From: Clostridia bacterium
Lineage (GTDB): Bacteria > Bacillota > Clostridia > Saccharofermentanales > Saccharofermentanaceae
NCBI GenBank assembly: GCA_016281535.1
Contig: JAEEIT010000034.1
Coordinates: 1 to 53,495, forward strand
Direction: 5' to 3'
DNA: 53,495 bases
Made by a program: the position numbers and the translations under genes. The number at the start of each line of letters is the position of its first letter. Positions within the stretch are counted from its first letter, which is position 1. Shown here in pieces: positions 25,355 to 34,151 of this stretch. Below the pieces are notes generated by a model. The model had not been told where the DNA came from and did not search any database. It saw nothing but the letters and a program-made list of their open reading frames with translations.

Positions 25355-25363
25355 AGTATACCA
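25355..25363 (-). promoter_or_regulatory. Extended -10 promoter of the kinase-ArsR-mnmM operon
   Basis: TGGTATACT on the - strand lies about 50 bases before the TTG start. The -35 region is poor, as in other extended -10 promoters of this window. Confidence 0.5.
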
Positions 25364-25395
25364 ATTTGCGAGCGAAAAAGGATGACAGTTTCTGT

Positions 25396-26646
25396 TTAAT
25401 CTTTGACTTTCGGAAGGGTAGATCCGCCGTAAGGCATCACCACGATCTTCGCATCGGGTCCCTTCTCGGCGATGGCAGAATCGATCGCGGTCTGGATATC
25501 GGAATACGGCTCGAGGAAGACTTTCTTCACGAAGTCGTGCGGCAGATCCGAAACGAAGAAGATACGGGCATTCTGAAGGACCATGGCAATGGCCGCCGCC
25601 TTATGTCCTCCCAGGACGAAGTCGGTCTTGATATGGGTGATCATATCCGAACTCTTCTCATGCCCCGTGAGCCACTGCTCGAAATGCTTCTCGCCGAGGC
25701 CTTCCTTGCAGGAGGCGATCCACACGATGATGCCCCCCTCCTTCACCGCATGCTTCGCGTTGTCCAGTGCTTTCTGCGCCTGATACATATTGATGTCCTT
25801 GGGGAAACCACCTGCGCTGACGACGACGATGTCGGCCCGCTCGGGGATACTGACCTTATAGAAAGAATCAAGGAACTTACAGCCCTCTCTGTGGGCCAGA
25901 ACCGGATCGCCGGCGAAGCTTCGGATGATCTCCTTCTTCGCGTCGAGGACCACGTTGACGATGTAATCGACACCCAGGATCTTCCCGGCTTCCTCGATGT
26001 CCTCGCGGACCGGATTGCCTTCGAGATGGCCGGCGCAGGCAGTAGGTTCCACCATCGCGCTGTGGTTGTGCTGGATGGCATCCCATGTGGAAACGCCCGG
26101 CATGATGGCCTTATAGCCGCCGGAATAACCGGCGAAATAGTGATATTCGATGTTGCCGAGGCAGATCCTTCTGTCCGCTTCCACGACCGGGCGGAAGATA
26201 TCGACAGGTGTTCCTCGGGAAGTCGTGCCTACATGAACGGCGTCATTGACGTCGGAATCGATGCAGCGGATGCGGTCATAGACGGCGTCCCCCACCATGT
26301 AGCGCATACGCTCTTCCGTATGTCCGCCATGGGAACCGAGGGCGAATACGATGGTGATGTCGGAATCGGGAATACCTGCGGCAGAGAGCTCGTCGAGCAC
26401 GGCCGGAAGGACCTTATAGCTCGGAATCGGACGGGTGATGTCCGAGGTGATGATGGCGACCGTCTCGCCTTTCTTCACGACTTCACGGAGTTTCGGAAGG
26501 CCGATCGGTTCACGCATGGAGCGATAGACTTCTTCGCTTCCGGTAAGGCCGATCTCGGCTTCGTTCGGCGTAAGTACCGCCATGACCTGACTGTCCGGAA
26601 CATTTACCGGGATCTTCTCTTTCCCAAAACCTAATGCTATCTCCAT
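25396..26646 (-). CDS. LarA-family nickel-pincer racemase
   Basis: A 416-residue LarA homologue (lactate racemase family, formerly DUF2088). The residues that hold or serve the nickel-pincer cofactor are visible: His in FALGSHGGHT, then EYHYFAGYSGGYKAIMPG with a His and the cofactor-linked Lys, and a further His in QHNHSAM. Family members racemise or epimerise 2-hydroxyacids such as lactate, malate or phenyllactate, so the substrate here is open. The cofactor-making genes larB, larC and larE are not in the window. GGGAGG precedes the ATG. Confidence 0.88.
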   Translation of the reverse strand: MEIALGFGKEKIPVNVPDSQVMAVLTPNEAEIGLTGSEEVYRSMREPIGLPKLREVVKKGETVAIITSDITRPIPSYKVLPAVLDELSAAGIPDSDITIVFALGSHGGHTEERMRYMVGDAVYDRIRCIDSDVNDAVHVGTTSRGTPVDIFRPVVEADRRICLGNIEYHYFAGYSGGYKAIMPGVSTWDAIQHNHSAMVEPTACAGHLEGNPVREDIEEAGKILGVDYIVNVVLDAKKEIIRSFAGDPVLAHREGCKFLDSFYKVSIPERADIVVVSAGGFPKDINMYQAQKALDNAKHAVKEGGIIVWIASCKEGLGEKHFEQWLTGHEKSSDMITHIKTDFVLGGHKAAAIAMVLQNARIFFVSDLPHDFVKKVFLEPYSDIQTAIDSAIAEKGPDAKIVVMPYGGSTLPKVKD

Positions 26647-26718
26647 GGTAGCCTCCCTGTTTTATATGTTAGCCTGCTTCGCTCTCTCTATGTTATGCAG
26701 CCGGTGGTATCGAAGCGG

Positions 26719-27978
26719 TTATGTCGCACCACTGTCTTCCGGCGGCAGACGAAGCCCCGGATTTCTCCTGCTCGTGATCTCGCGCGGTTTTCTGCTTCTC
26801 GTCAGACACTTCTTCACACACACATCCATCAGGATCGCGCCCATAGGTGCCGTAATGAGGATCGACAGGACCGCCGTGGTCAGGACCATCATACCACACA
26901 TCAGGCCCTGCGCGAGAGGAATCGCACCGACTGCCGCCTGAACAGTGGCCTTCGGGAAATAAGCGACATCACAGTAGAGGATCTCCTTGAACTTCAGACC
27001 GGAGCCCAGAAGGCTGACGATAACGCCCACGGAACGGAACAGAAGCGCACCCAGGATCAGGAGCACTGAGCCTAAGCCCGCCGACAGAAGTGCCTTGATC
27101 TCTACGGCCGAGCCCAGCATAATGAACAGAAGGAGCTCCGCACCGACCCAGATCTTCGCGATCTTACCGGAGAGGCGTCCCGCCACTTCACGGCGGCGGT
27201 TCAGGATCGTACCGCCCAGCGCCATAACAGCCAGAAGTCCCGAGAACGGGATGAACTTCGAGATATAGCTCTCGCATCCGACGAACAGGAACGACATACC
27301 GAACAGAAGAAGGATCTTAATGGTGTCGCGCAGATGGATGAGCTTGAAGATCTGCGCCATGATGATACCGAATACAATACCGACAGCCAGGCCCGTCACG
27401 ATGGAGATCGGGATGGAGATGATGGTCCAGGCCGAGATGCCTTCGCCCTTGCTCATGCCGATAAATGCGGTGAACATAACGATGGCATAGATATCATCGG
27501 CGGAAGCACCCGCCATGATGAGCTGCGGGATATGCTTATCCATTCCGTATCCTTCCTCCATGAGCCAGAGCATCTTCGGCACGATGATCGCCGGGGATGC
27601 CGCGGCCAGCATGGCGCCCACGATCGCCGAATCGATACGGGAAAGCCCGAGACACATAGGTCCGAGTACCACGGCGCCCACGATCTCGAATGACGCCGGT
27701 ACGAAGCAGAGCATGATAGCCGGACGGCCGATCTTCTTCATGTCGCTGATATCGAGACTCAGTCCTGCGCGGAAAAGAATAACGATCAGTGCGATCTCAC
27801 GAAGCTCGGAAGAGATCGACAGGATCTTCGGATCGAGAAGGTTCAGTGCCGCCGGTCCGAGGATGATACCCGTGATGATCAGTCCCAGCAGGGACGGAAT
27901 ATGCAGTTTCTTAAAGATGCCGCTGATACAGAACCCGATCAGGAACATCAGCGCCAGACTCATCAGCATGTTATTCAT
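26719..27978 (-). CDS. Cation:proton antiporter (Na+/H+ exchanger family)
   Basis: A 419-residue membrane protein with 11-12 hydrophobic helices and the exchanger-family pattern: IPSLLGLIITGIILGP in helix 2, LFRAGLSLDI, ASPAIIVP, and MAGASADDIYAIV with the paired Asp of the ion site. It should exchange a monovalent cation for protons. The C-terminus is a short basic tail. It starts behind an extended -10 element on the - strand, divergent from the MFS gene. Confidence 0.88.
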   Translation of the reverse strand: MNNMLMSLALMFLIGFCISGIFKKLHIPSLLGLIITGIILGPAALNLLDPKILSISSELREIALIVILFRAGLSLDISDMKKIGRPAIMLCFVPASFEIVGAVVLGPMCLGLSRIDSAIVGAMLAAASPAIIVPKMLWLMEEGYGMDKHIPQLIMAGASADDIYAIVMFTAFIGMSKGEGISAWTIISIPISIVTGLAVGIVFGIIMAQIFKLIHLRDTIKILLLFGMSFLFVGCESYISKFIPFSGLLAVMALGGTILNRRREVAGRLSGKIAKIWVGAELLLFIMLGSAVEIKALLSAGLGSVLLILGALLFRSVGVIVSLLGSGLKFKEILYCDVAYFPKATVQAAVGAIPLAQGLMCGMMVLTTAVLSILITAPMGAILMDVCVKKCLTRSRKPREITSRRNPGLRLPPEDSGAT

Positions 27979-28071
27979 GAAGCAACCCCTCTTTATCGCT
28001 CATCTCCGGAATTTCCGGACGTCATCTGTTTACGCATTTCATTTCCGTGCCTTCATCGGCACAAATAGGAA

Positions 28072-28080
28072 TTATAGCAC
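28072..28080 (-). promoter_or_regulatory. Extended -10 promoter of the antiporter gene
   Basis: TGCTATAAT on the - strand lies about 95 bases before the ATG at 27978. The -35 region is weak. Confidence 0.5.
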
Positions 28081-28175
28081 GCTTTGACAATATCAACGCA
28101 GGAAGAAGCACTGATAATTCAACGATTTTCAGACGTGGAACTTCTGTTTTGTTGTGTATTTTGGGACGGTGTCCA

Positions 28176-28184
28176 TGATATAAT
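28176..28184 (+). promoter_or_regulatory. Extended -10 promoter of the MFS transporter gene
   Basis: TGATATAAT lies about 90 bases before the ATG at 28274, divergent from the antiporter promoter. Confidence 0.5.
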
Positions 28185-28273
28185 GACGGAAACGAAAAAG
28201 AAGCCTTCCCGGAACACGCCTTCCTTCTCATGCACGGAGGGGAATCTCCGGTTACGATACGAGGATACACACT

Positions 28274-29596
28274 ATGGAGAACCAGCGTCCGGATGTGAAG
28301 TGGACGATCCGCTATACCCTTCTGAATGCGACCTACTTCGTCGCCTTCTGCACGATCCATGCCTGCGCCGCCGTATACCTTCTGGCCAACGGCTTTTCCA
28401 ACACCGAGGTCGGTATCCTTCTGGCCGTAGCGAACATTCTGTCCGCAGTCCTTCAGCCATTCGTGGCGGGCATCATCGACAAGCCCGGTCCGCTTACGAA
28501 CCGGCGGTTCATCCTCTTCAGTGTTCTTGTTATCCTTCTGGGGTCGGCGGTCCTTCTTCTCGTCCCGGGAAATAAGTGGGTCATCTTCCCCGTCTTCGCG
28601 CTGATCTACATGATCCAGTTCGTCTACCAGCCTGTCATGACGGCCCTGTGCTTCGAGTACCAGAAGGCCGGCTGCCGCATCTTCTACGGACTTGCCCGTG
28701 GGCTGGGCTCCGCAAGTTTCGCTGTCACGGCAGCAGTCATCGGCGGTCTCGTCGAGAGATCCGGTGTCACGATCCTTCTTTTCGTTAACATCGCGTCGAT
28801 GCTTCTGTCCGCGATCCTCATCTACACCTTTAAGAAGCCCTCCACCATTCCTGCCGAGGTCTCCGGTGCCGCTGGTTCGGGAGCGTCCGTTGCCGCTTCC
28901 GAGGGAACAGGGCTTCTCGCCCGGGAAGCGTCGGGGGACGTCGACACCTCCGGGAAGACCCCGTCCGGTTCGACCGCACATAACAACATCCGCGACTTCG
29001 CCAGGACCTACCCCGCCTTCATGGTATTCCTTCTGGGAACGGTCTGCTTCTACTTCGCCCACAACATGATCAACGACTTCATGATCCAGATCATCCGCAA
29101 TCTTGGAGGCGGCGAGACGGAACTGGGCTACGCCAATTTCCTGCAGGCTATCTTAGAACTTCCGGTCATGGCCATGATCGGTCTGGTCCTGAAGAAGATT
29201 TCTTCCCGTTCGCTCCTCACCTTCTCAGGGGCGGCGTTCTTCGTGAAGATCCTGATCCTGGTATTCGCATCGAATATGGCCATGATGTACCTGAGCCAGT
29301 CCGTGCAGCTCTTCGCCTACGCGGTCTTCATTCCTGCCGCTGCCTACTATGTCAGTGAAACCATGGGCGACCTCGACCAGGTGAAAGGCCAGGCCTACGT
29401 CACATCCGCCATCACCATCGGCGGTGTATTCTCGAATCTTCTGAGCGGCGTCATTCTCGACCATTTCGGCATCCGCCCCATGCTCCTGTGCGGCACCATC
29501 GTCTGCGCCGTGGGTGTGGTCATCGGATACATCGCCATGAAGAAGCTTCCCCACAACCGGAATTCCCTTTCCGTTGCCTCTCCGGCACGTAAATAG
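28274..29596 (+). CDS. Major facilitator superfamily transporter
   Basis: A 440-residue membrane protein with 12 predicted helices split 6+6 by a Ser/Gly/Ala-rich cytoplasmic loop (about residues 197-240). The N-terminal half has NGFSNTEVGILLAVANI and the helix-2/3 loop with GIIDKPGPLTNRRFI. The second half has VKGQAYVTSAITIGGVFSNLLSG, seen in the sugar- and aromatic-acid-related MFS_1-like branch. The substrate cannot be told. It converges with the radical SAM gene 29 bases away, with no clear hairpin between them. Confidence 0.85.
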   Translation: MENQRPDVKWTIRYTLLNATYFVAFCTIHACAAVYLLANGFSNTEVGILLAVANILSAVLQPFVAGIIDKPGPLTNRRFILFSVLVILLGSAVLLLVPGNKWVIFPVFALIYMIQFVYQPVMTALCFEYQKAGCRIFYGLARGLGSASFAVTAAVIGGLVERSGVTILLFVNIASMLLSAILIYTFKKPSTIPAEVSGAAGSGASVAASEGTGLLAREASGDVDTSGKTPSGSTAHNNIRDFARTYPAFMVFLLGTVCFYFAHNMINDFMIQIIRNLGGGETELGYANFLQAILELPVMAMIGLVLKKISSRSLLTFSGAAFFVKILILVFASNMAMMYLSQSVQLFAYAVFIPAAAYYVSETMGDLDQVKGQAYVTSAITIGGVFSNLLSGVILDHFGIRPMLLCGTIVCAVGVVIGYIAMKKLPHNRNSLSVASPARK

Positions 29597-29625
29597 CGAC
29601 AAATCAGCGACTGCGACTCTCCGCT

Positions 29626-30801
29626 CTACTTCTTGTACATCCGCTCGACGAAGCGGGGATTGCTTTCGGAAATCAGAGAAGCGGCCGCCTCATCAGCCGT
29701 GTGGATAATGAGCTTCTCATACTCGCACTGCAGCGCGGACACCTCCGAGAAACTTCCGGTGTGACCGTGATTGGCGCACGCGCAGGTATGGTGGCAACGG
29801 GACCGCAGCTCGCATTTTCGGCACATCTTCGACTCGACACGCTGCTTCTCCATGGACCGGATCGATTTCCTGTCGATGCCCTCATCGACGGACCCGATTC
29901 CGAATCCGTCGCGTCCGATAAAATGACTGCAGGGGTAATACTTCCCGTCGACATCCACCATCAGTTTATGTCCGCCGAAGTGGCACATGGGTGTATCGGC
30001 ATCTCTCTGCCTGATATAATCGCGGATCTTCTTATCGAAGGGGATCAGACGGAATACCCCGTCTCCCTGATTCCACTTCACATACAGATCCCGGGCCTTC
30101 GCCATCTCGTCCGAAAGCCGTGCGAAAGCCTCCTCCGTCCATTCGACGCGGTCGCCGTGCGCAGGCACGAAGCTCACCGCGTGGACGCCCATGTCGTGGA
30201 ACATCTTAAGAGAGGCGGTAAGCTTATCCGCCTGGTCCGGATGGATGGTCATCATGATGATCGTCTCGGGAAAAGCACGAAGCAGCATCTTCAGTTTCTG
30301 ATCCACCACTTCTTTCGTCGGGTGGCCTCCGCGGTCCACACGGACCGGATCCTGCGCCATGCCATCGTGGGACAGCGCCAGAAGGATCTTGCTTTTCTTG
30401 GCAAAAGCGACGAAGTCTGCATCCAGCAGCGTGCCGTTCGTCGTGATCTCGAAGACGACTTTCGCATGTGGGATCTCGCGGACACGGGTCCTCGCGTAAG
30501 TAACCAGATACTCGATCTCTTTCCTTGCCAGGAGAGGTTCCCCACCGTAGAAGGAGATCTGTGCGCTGAGCGCCGGTGCATCCCCGGTTCCGGATTCTTC
30601 CTCTTCGGACGCGCGGCGCATCCCGTCTTCGGACGCGCGCCGCATCCCGTCCATCATCAGATCGATGGCCTTCACCGCCGTCTCCCTCGGCATATACACA
30701 TCTTCATGTTTCTGCAGGCAATACCGGCAATCGAAATTACACTGGTGGGTCATCACCAGTGTCATTCTTTTCGTGTAGTTTTCGATCTGATGCTTGGCCA
30801 T
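29626..30801 (-). CDS. Radical SAM/SPASM peptide maturase-like enzyme
   Basis: A 391-residue enzyme. The [4Fe-4S]-SAM site is Cys21-x3-Cys25-x2-Cys28 (CNFDCRYC), followed by SFYGGEPLL and ITTNGTLL. The C-terminus holds a full SPASM domain: Cys-x12-Gly-x4-Cys (CHFGG to YYPC), then CRKCELRSRCHHTC, which is Cys-x2-Cys-x5-Cys-x3-Cys, and a late Cys. This fits peptide maturases and anaerobic sulfatase maturases. An insert has two tandem copies of DGMRRASE encoded by a 24-bp repeat (30603-30650). The ATG lies 4 bases after the stop of the acidic repeat protein. The longer frame to 30849 runs into that gene and is less likely. Its substrate may be the neighbour. Confidence 0.85.
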   Translation of the reverse strand: MAKHQIENYTKRMTLVMTHQCNFDCRYCLQKHEDVYMPRETAVKAIDLMMDGMRRASEDGMRRASEEEESGTGDAPALSAQISFYGGEPLLARKEIEYLVTYARTRVREIPHAKVVFEITTNGTLLDADFVAFAKKSKILLALSHDGMAQDPVRVDRGGHPTKEVVDQKLKMLLRAFPETIIMMTIHPDQADKLTASLKMFHDMGVHAVSFVPAHGDRVEWTEEAFARLSDEMAKARDLYVKWNQGDGVFRLIPFDKKIRDYIRQRDADTPMCHFGGHKLMVDVDGKYYPCSHFIGRDGFGIGSVDEGIDRKSIRSMEKQRVESKMCRKCELRSRCHHTCACANHGHTGSFSEVSALQCEYEKLIIHTADEAAASLISESNPRFVERMYKK

Positions 30802-30805
30802 GGCT

Positions 30806-31288
30806 TTATCCGTCCAGATAATCCGGATTGACTTCGACGCCTCCCTCAAGAATATACTCCGTCGGGGCGGAATCGATATCTGCGTCTACGTCTGCATCCG
30901 TATAGTCCGGATCGATCTGCATATCTCCATCGATGTAATAATCCGTCGTCTCGGTCTCGACCGGCTCTTCCCCGCCCAGAATGGTCTCATCGATCGGACA
31001 GGTTTCTTCGCCTTCCAGTACGACATCCGGCTCTGTATATTCGGTCATTTCGCCGCCCATGATCTCATAGGATTCTCTCGTGGTCACTACCGCCTTACGC
31101 TGCTTCGCGAGCTTCTTCATGGCCCGAACCGGAGAATAATCGTCTCCGCATGCGGACGCCAGTGCAAGGGTTGCCGTGATCGCCGTTACGGCCGCGATCT
31201 TGGCCTTATTCTTTCCTTCGGGGCTTCCCAGCTGATCAAGTGTCGGATAGTCCGGTGTCATCGGCTTTCTAACTGGTTCACGCTTCAT
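30806..31288 (-). CDS. Acidic Gly-Gly/Pro-Asp-Tyr repeat protein, candidate RiPP precursor
   Basis: A 160-residue protein I do not recognise. It has a polar N-terminus (1-30), one hydrophobic segment (31-46) ending Ala-Ser-Ala-Cys47, then a basic patch (56-66) and a strongly acidic C-terminal half. That half repeats a pattern: IMGGEMTEYTEPDV (76-89), ILGGEEPVETETTDY (103-117), YIDGDMQIDPDYTD (118-131) and ILEGGVEVNPDYLDG (146-160). GGGAG lies 9 bases before the ATG at 31288; the ATG at 31297 is too close to it. It ends 4 bases before the radical SAM start. It could be a modified-peptide precursor, or an exported lipoprotein-like protein altered by the maturase; the lipobox is imperfect. Confidence 0.7.
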   Translation of the reverse strand: MKREPVRKPMTPDYPTLDQLGSPEGKNKAKIAAVTAITATLALASACGDDYSPVRAMKKLAKQRKAVVTTRESYEIMGGEMTEYTEPDVVLEGEETCPIDETILGGEEPVETETTDYYIDGDMQIDPDYTDADVDADIDSAPTEYILEGGVEVNPDYLDG

Positions 31289-31327
31289 TTTCAACATCTC
31301 CCTTTATGATCCTGCGCCATCGCAGCG

Positions 31328-31356
31328 CGTCTGATTTTCTTTCTACATATCAGACG
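31328..31356 (-). other. Short hairpin upstream of the acidic repeat protein
   Basis: A 7-bp stem, CGTCTGA (31328-31334) with TCAGACG (31350-31356), has a 15-base loop in the 100-base gap before the acidic repeat gene. It has no T-run on either strand. No clear promoter is seen in this gap, so the gene may be read from the membrane-protein gene upstream. Confidence 0.35.
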
Positions 31357-31389
31357 AGGCTATGTCAGATTCTGTTGCAAAAGCACTTG

Positions 31390-32148
31390 TTAATCATCTC
31401 CGGCTTTGATCTGTACGGTGATGCCGGATCCGATCAGGGCCGCCCAGATGAAGAAGGATACCCATCCATTATACAGCCCCTGCTTCACGACGGGAAGAAG
31501 GAAGGACGGGAGTTTATCCCATGTGTAGAGGATCCCCATCGTGCCGAGGAATACGTCACGGAGGATATCGGCGCCGATAACGGCGGTAATGATCTTGATG
31601 GCCGGTGCCTGGAGAAGGCAGATGATGATGCCCACGAAGATGCCGATCAGAAGGGCGATCAGGCAGATGGCCAGAAGTTTCTCCCCGTCCGTGTTCCCGG
31701 GAAGCCAGGACATGACCTTCGCCATCTGGGAATCGGAGATCAGGTTCTGGGCACCGTCGCTGCCGTCCGTCAGCTTCGCGATCGAGTCCGGCGACAGCGA
31801 GATGAAGAGTTTGAGATCGTTCTGCGTCTTGATGATATAAAGCAGCGAGATCTTCATGAGGGTGTACCACGTGAAAAACATGGAAATGAAGAACAGTGCT
31901 TTTTTATAAATGGCGTAAGAAAGGATGGCCAGAAGAAGACCGATCACGATGGGGAAGAAGAATTCCCAGGTATCCCGGGCTTTCTCGGGGATCTTCTCGA
32001 GAAGGAACATCGAGTCGAGGATATTGGCCAGCTGCATGCCCATGAAGAATCCGGCCATGGCCATGGAGAAACGGAACATCCGGAAACCGTAGAAACACAG
32101 CAGGAGACCCATCGCTGCAAACGTCAGTAAAGTTACCGTGTCGAGCAT
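31390..32148 (-). CDS. Multi-pass membrane protein of unknown function
   Basis: A 252-residue protein with about six membrane helices and a helix pattern resembling the TM7S3/TM198-like (DUF4203) group: GFRMFRFSMAMAGFFMGMQLA and later LIALLIGIFVGIIICLLQAPAIKI. The frame extends to 32214, but AAGGAGAG lies 6 bases before the ATG at 32148 and the hydrophobic start follows it. It is 101 bases upstream of the acidic repeat protein, in the same direction, and could share its transcript. The function is unknown. Confidence 0.7.
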   Translation of the reverse strand: MLDTVTLLTFAAMGLLLCFYGFRMFRFSMAMAGFFMGMQLANILDSMFLLEKIPEKARDTWEFFFPIVIGLLLAILSYAIYKKALFFISMFFTWYTLMKISLLYIIKTQNDLKLFISLSPDSIAKLTDGSDGAQNLISDSQMAKVMSWLPGNTDGEKLLAICLIALLIGIFVGIIICLLQAPAIKIITAVIGADILRDVFLGTMGILYTWDKLPSFLLPVVKQGLYNGWVSFFIWAALIGSGITVQIKAGDD

Positions 32149-32329
32149 CTCTATTCTCTCCTTCCCGGGCATAAATCTTCTGCCTACCATTATAAGAGAA
32201 CAAACCATCTGCAATGTAACAGAACGTTTTCAATTCACGGACATTTTTACGTAAAATTGCCTTGCGATTATCCTCCGTCTTTGCGAAAATAGATACAGTA
32301 CTTCTATTTTGAAATTGGGAGGTTTAGTT

Positions 32330-34126
32330 ATGCTATACGACAACAAGATTTGGGTAGGCGGCACCGCTACGAAATGCTTCATCGAGCCTTCGAAAGCGAA
32401 CCGTCATGGTTTGATCGCCGGCGCGACCGGTACAGGCAAGTCCGTGACTCTTAAGGTTATGGCGGAGAGCTTCTCCGACATGGGCGTTCCGGTATTTCTG
32501 GCAGACGTCAAGGGCGATATGTCCGGTATCTGCGCAGCCGGTGTAAGCAATGACAACATGGAAGAGCGTATCGCGAAGTTCGGTATCGAGAACTTCGAGT
32601 ATAAGGCTTACCCGACCACATTCTATGATGTTTTCGGTACGATGGGTATCCCGATGCGTACCACGATCTCTGAGATGGGCCCGATCCTTCTGGGCCGTAT
32701 GCTCGGACTTTCCGACGTACAGCGTGCGGTCATGTCCATGGTATTCCGTATCGCGGATGATCAGGGACTCCTGCTTCTGGATCTGAAGGACCTGCGTCTC
32801 CTTCTGACCTATGTCGGTGACCATGCTGATGAGTATAAACTCACCTACGGCAATATCTCCACTTCGACGATCGGTGCGATCCAGAGAAACCTGGCGCTCC
32901 TTGCCGACGAAGGTGCGGATGCATTCTTCGCAGAGCCGGCATTCGACGTGATGGACTTCTTTAAGACCGGTTCCGACGGACGCGGCATGATCAATGTTCT
33001 GAATGCGACCGAGCTCTTCAATAAGCCGCTTCTGTATTCGACATTCCTCCTCTGGCTCCTTTCCGAGATCTATGAGAATATGCCTGAGGTCGGTGATCCG
33101 GAGAAGCCGAAGATGGTATTCTTCTTCGACGAAGCGCATCTGCTCTTTAACGATGCACCGGCATTCCTTCTGGAGAAGATCGACCAGATCGTTCGTCTGA
33201 TCCGTTCCAAGGGCATCGGCGTATACTTCATTTCCCAGAGCCCGAGCGATATCCCGGACAACATCCTGGCTCAGCTCCAGAACCGTGTCCAGCATGCTCT
33301 CCGTGCATATACACCTGCCGAGCAGAAGAAGCTGAAGGCTGCCGCCGATTCCTTCCGTGCGAATCCGAACTTCAACACCGAGACCGTGCTCTCCGAGCTG
33401 GCTGTTGGTGAAGCCCTTGTTTCCTTCCTCGATGCGAAGGGTACTCCGGGCGTAGTGGAGCGTGCCTTCATTCTCCCGCCGCAGAGCTTCATCGGTTCTG
33501 CCGGCTTCGAGAAGATGCAGGAACTGTCTGAATCGAATCCGCTCTACGAGAAGTACAGAGTGGCTGTCGATCCGGAGTCTGCGTATGAGATCCTGATGAG
33601 AAAGTACGATCCGAACTACGGCGCACCGGCCGCTCCGGCTGCTACACCGGCTTATGAGAGTGCACCTGTGGCGGATGCTGCTTCGGCTGTTGCACCTGTC
33701 GCAGCGGCTCCTGTCGAGGCGGCTCCGGCTGTCGATCCGAAGGAAGAAGAGAAGGCCCGCATCGCTGCTGAGAAAGAAGCGGAGAGACAGCGTGCTGCCG
33801 AGATCCGCGAGCAGCGTGAAGCGGATCGTCAGGAAGATCGCGACCGCCGTATCGAAGAGAAGGAGCGTGCCGCTGAGATCCGTGAGCAGCGTGAGCGTGA
33901 CCGTCAGGAAGACCGTGAGCGCCGCGAAGCCGAGCGTCAGGCCCGTGCGGAAGAAAGAGAGCGCAAAGAGCAGGAGCGCCAGGAAGAGAAGGCGAAGCGT
34001 GAAGCCGAGCGTGCGAAGAAGAACAGCCCGGTTACCAAGATGGTCAACTCGGCTACAACAGCCGCCGGCCGTCAGATCGGTTCTTCGCTCATCAGAGGAA
34101 TCTTCGGAAGCCTGCTGAAGAAGTAA
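32330..34126 (+). CDS. HerA-like/DUF853 ATPase with charged coiled-coil tail
   Basis: A 598-residue protein. Residues 1 to about 425 form a DUF853 (YjgR-type) HerA-like ATPase: GLIAGATGTGKSVTLKVMAE (Walker A), FLADVKGDMSG, FFFDEAHLLF (Walker B) and YFISQSPSDIPDNIL. A short Ala/Pro linker follows. Residues about 480-575 are then an Arg/Glu-rich segment with repeats of REQRE and RQEDR, a likely coiled coil or single alpha-helix. HerA-like ATPases pump or translocate DNA, but DUF853 members have no settled role. GGGAGG lies 7 bases before the ATG at 32330; a frame start at 32309 is rejected. A compound terminator follows. Confidence 0.85.
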   Translation: MLYDNKIWVGGTATKCFIEPSKANRHGLIAGATGTGKSVTLKVMAESFSDMGVPVFLADVKGDMSGICAAGVSNDNMEERIAKFGIENFEYKAYPTTFYDVFGTMGIPMRTTISEMGPILLGRMLGLSDVQRAVMSMVFRIADDQGLLLLDLKDLRLLLTYVGDHADEYKLTYGNISTSTIGAIQRNLALLADEGADAFFAEPAFDVMDFFKTGSDGRGMINVLNATELFNKPLLYSTFLLWLLSEIYENMPEVGDPEKPKMVFFFDEAHLLFNDAPAFLLEKIDQIVRLIRSKGIGVYFISQSPSDIPDNILAQLQNRVQHALRAYTPAEQKKLKAAADSFRANPNFNTETVLSELAVGEALVSFLDAKGTPGVVERAFILPPQSFIGSAGFEKMQELSESNPLYEKYRVAVDPESAYEILMRKYDPNYGAPAAPAATPAYESAPVADAASAVAPVAAAPVEAAPAVDPKEEEKARIAAEKEAERQRAAEIREQREADRQEDRDRRIEEKERAAEIREQRERDRQEDRERREAERQARAEERERKEQERQEEKAKREAERAKKNSPVTKMVNSATTAAGRQIGSSLIRGIFGSLLKK

Positions 34127-34151
34127 GCGGTTAATCAATCAGTAAGTCAAG

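Noticed and set aside
28022-29062. A 346-codon open frame on the - strand opposite the MFS gene
   Set aside because: The MFS gene has clear membrane helices and a promoter. The antisense product is charged, low complexity and crosses the divergent promoter region.
31371-31384. CAAAAGCACTTGTT occurs here and again near 48068
   Set aside because: A single 14-base match at two intergenic sites, with no symmetry or shared context, is too little to call a repeat family.
32333-34138. A 601-codon open frame on the - strand
   Set aside because: It is antisense to the HerA-like ATPase. The Leu/Arg-rich product reflects the Glu/Arg repeats of the real gene.
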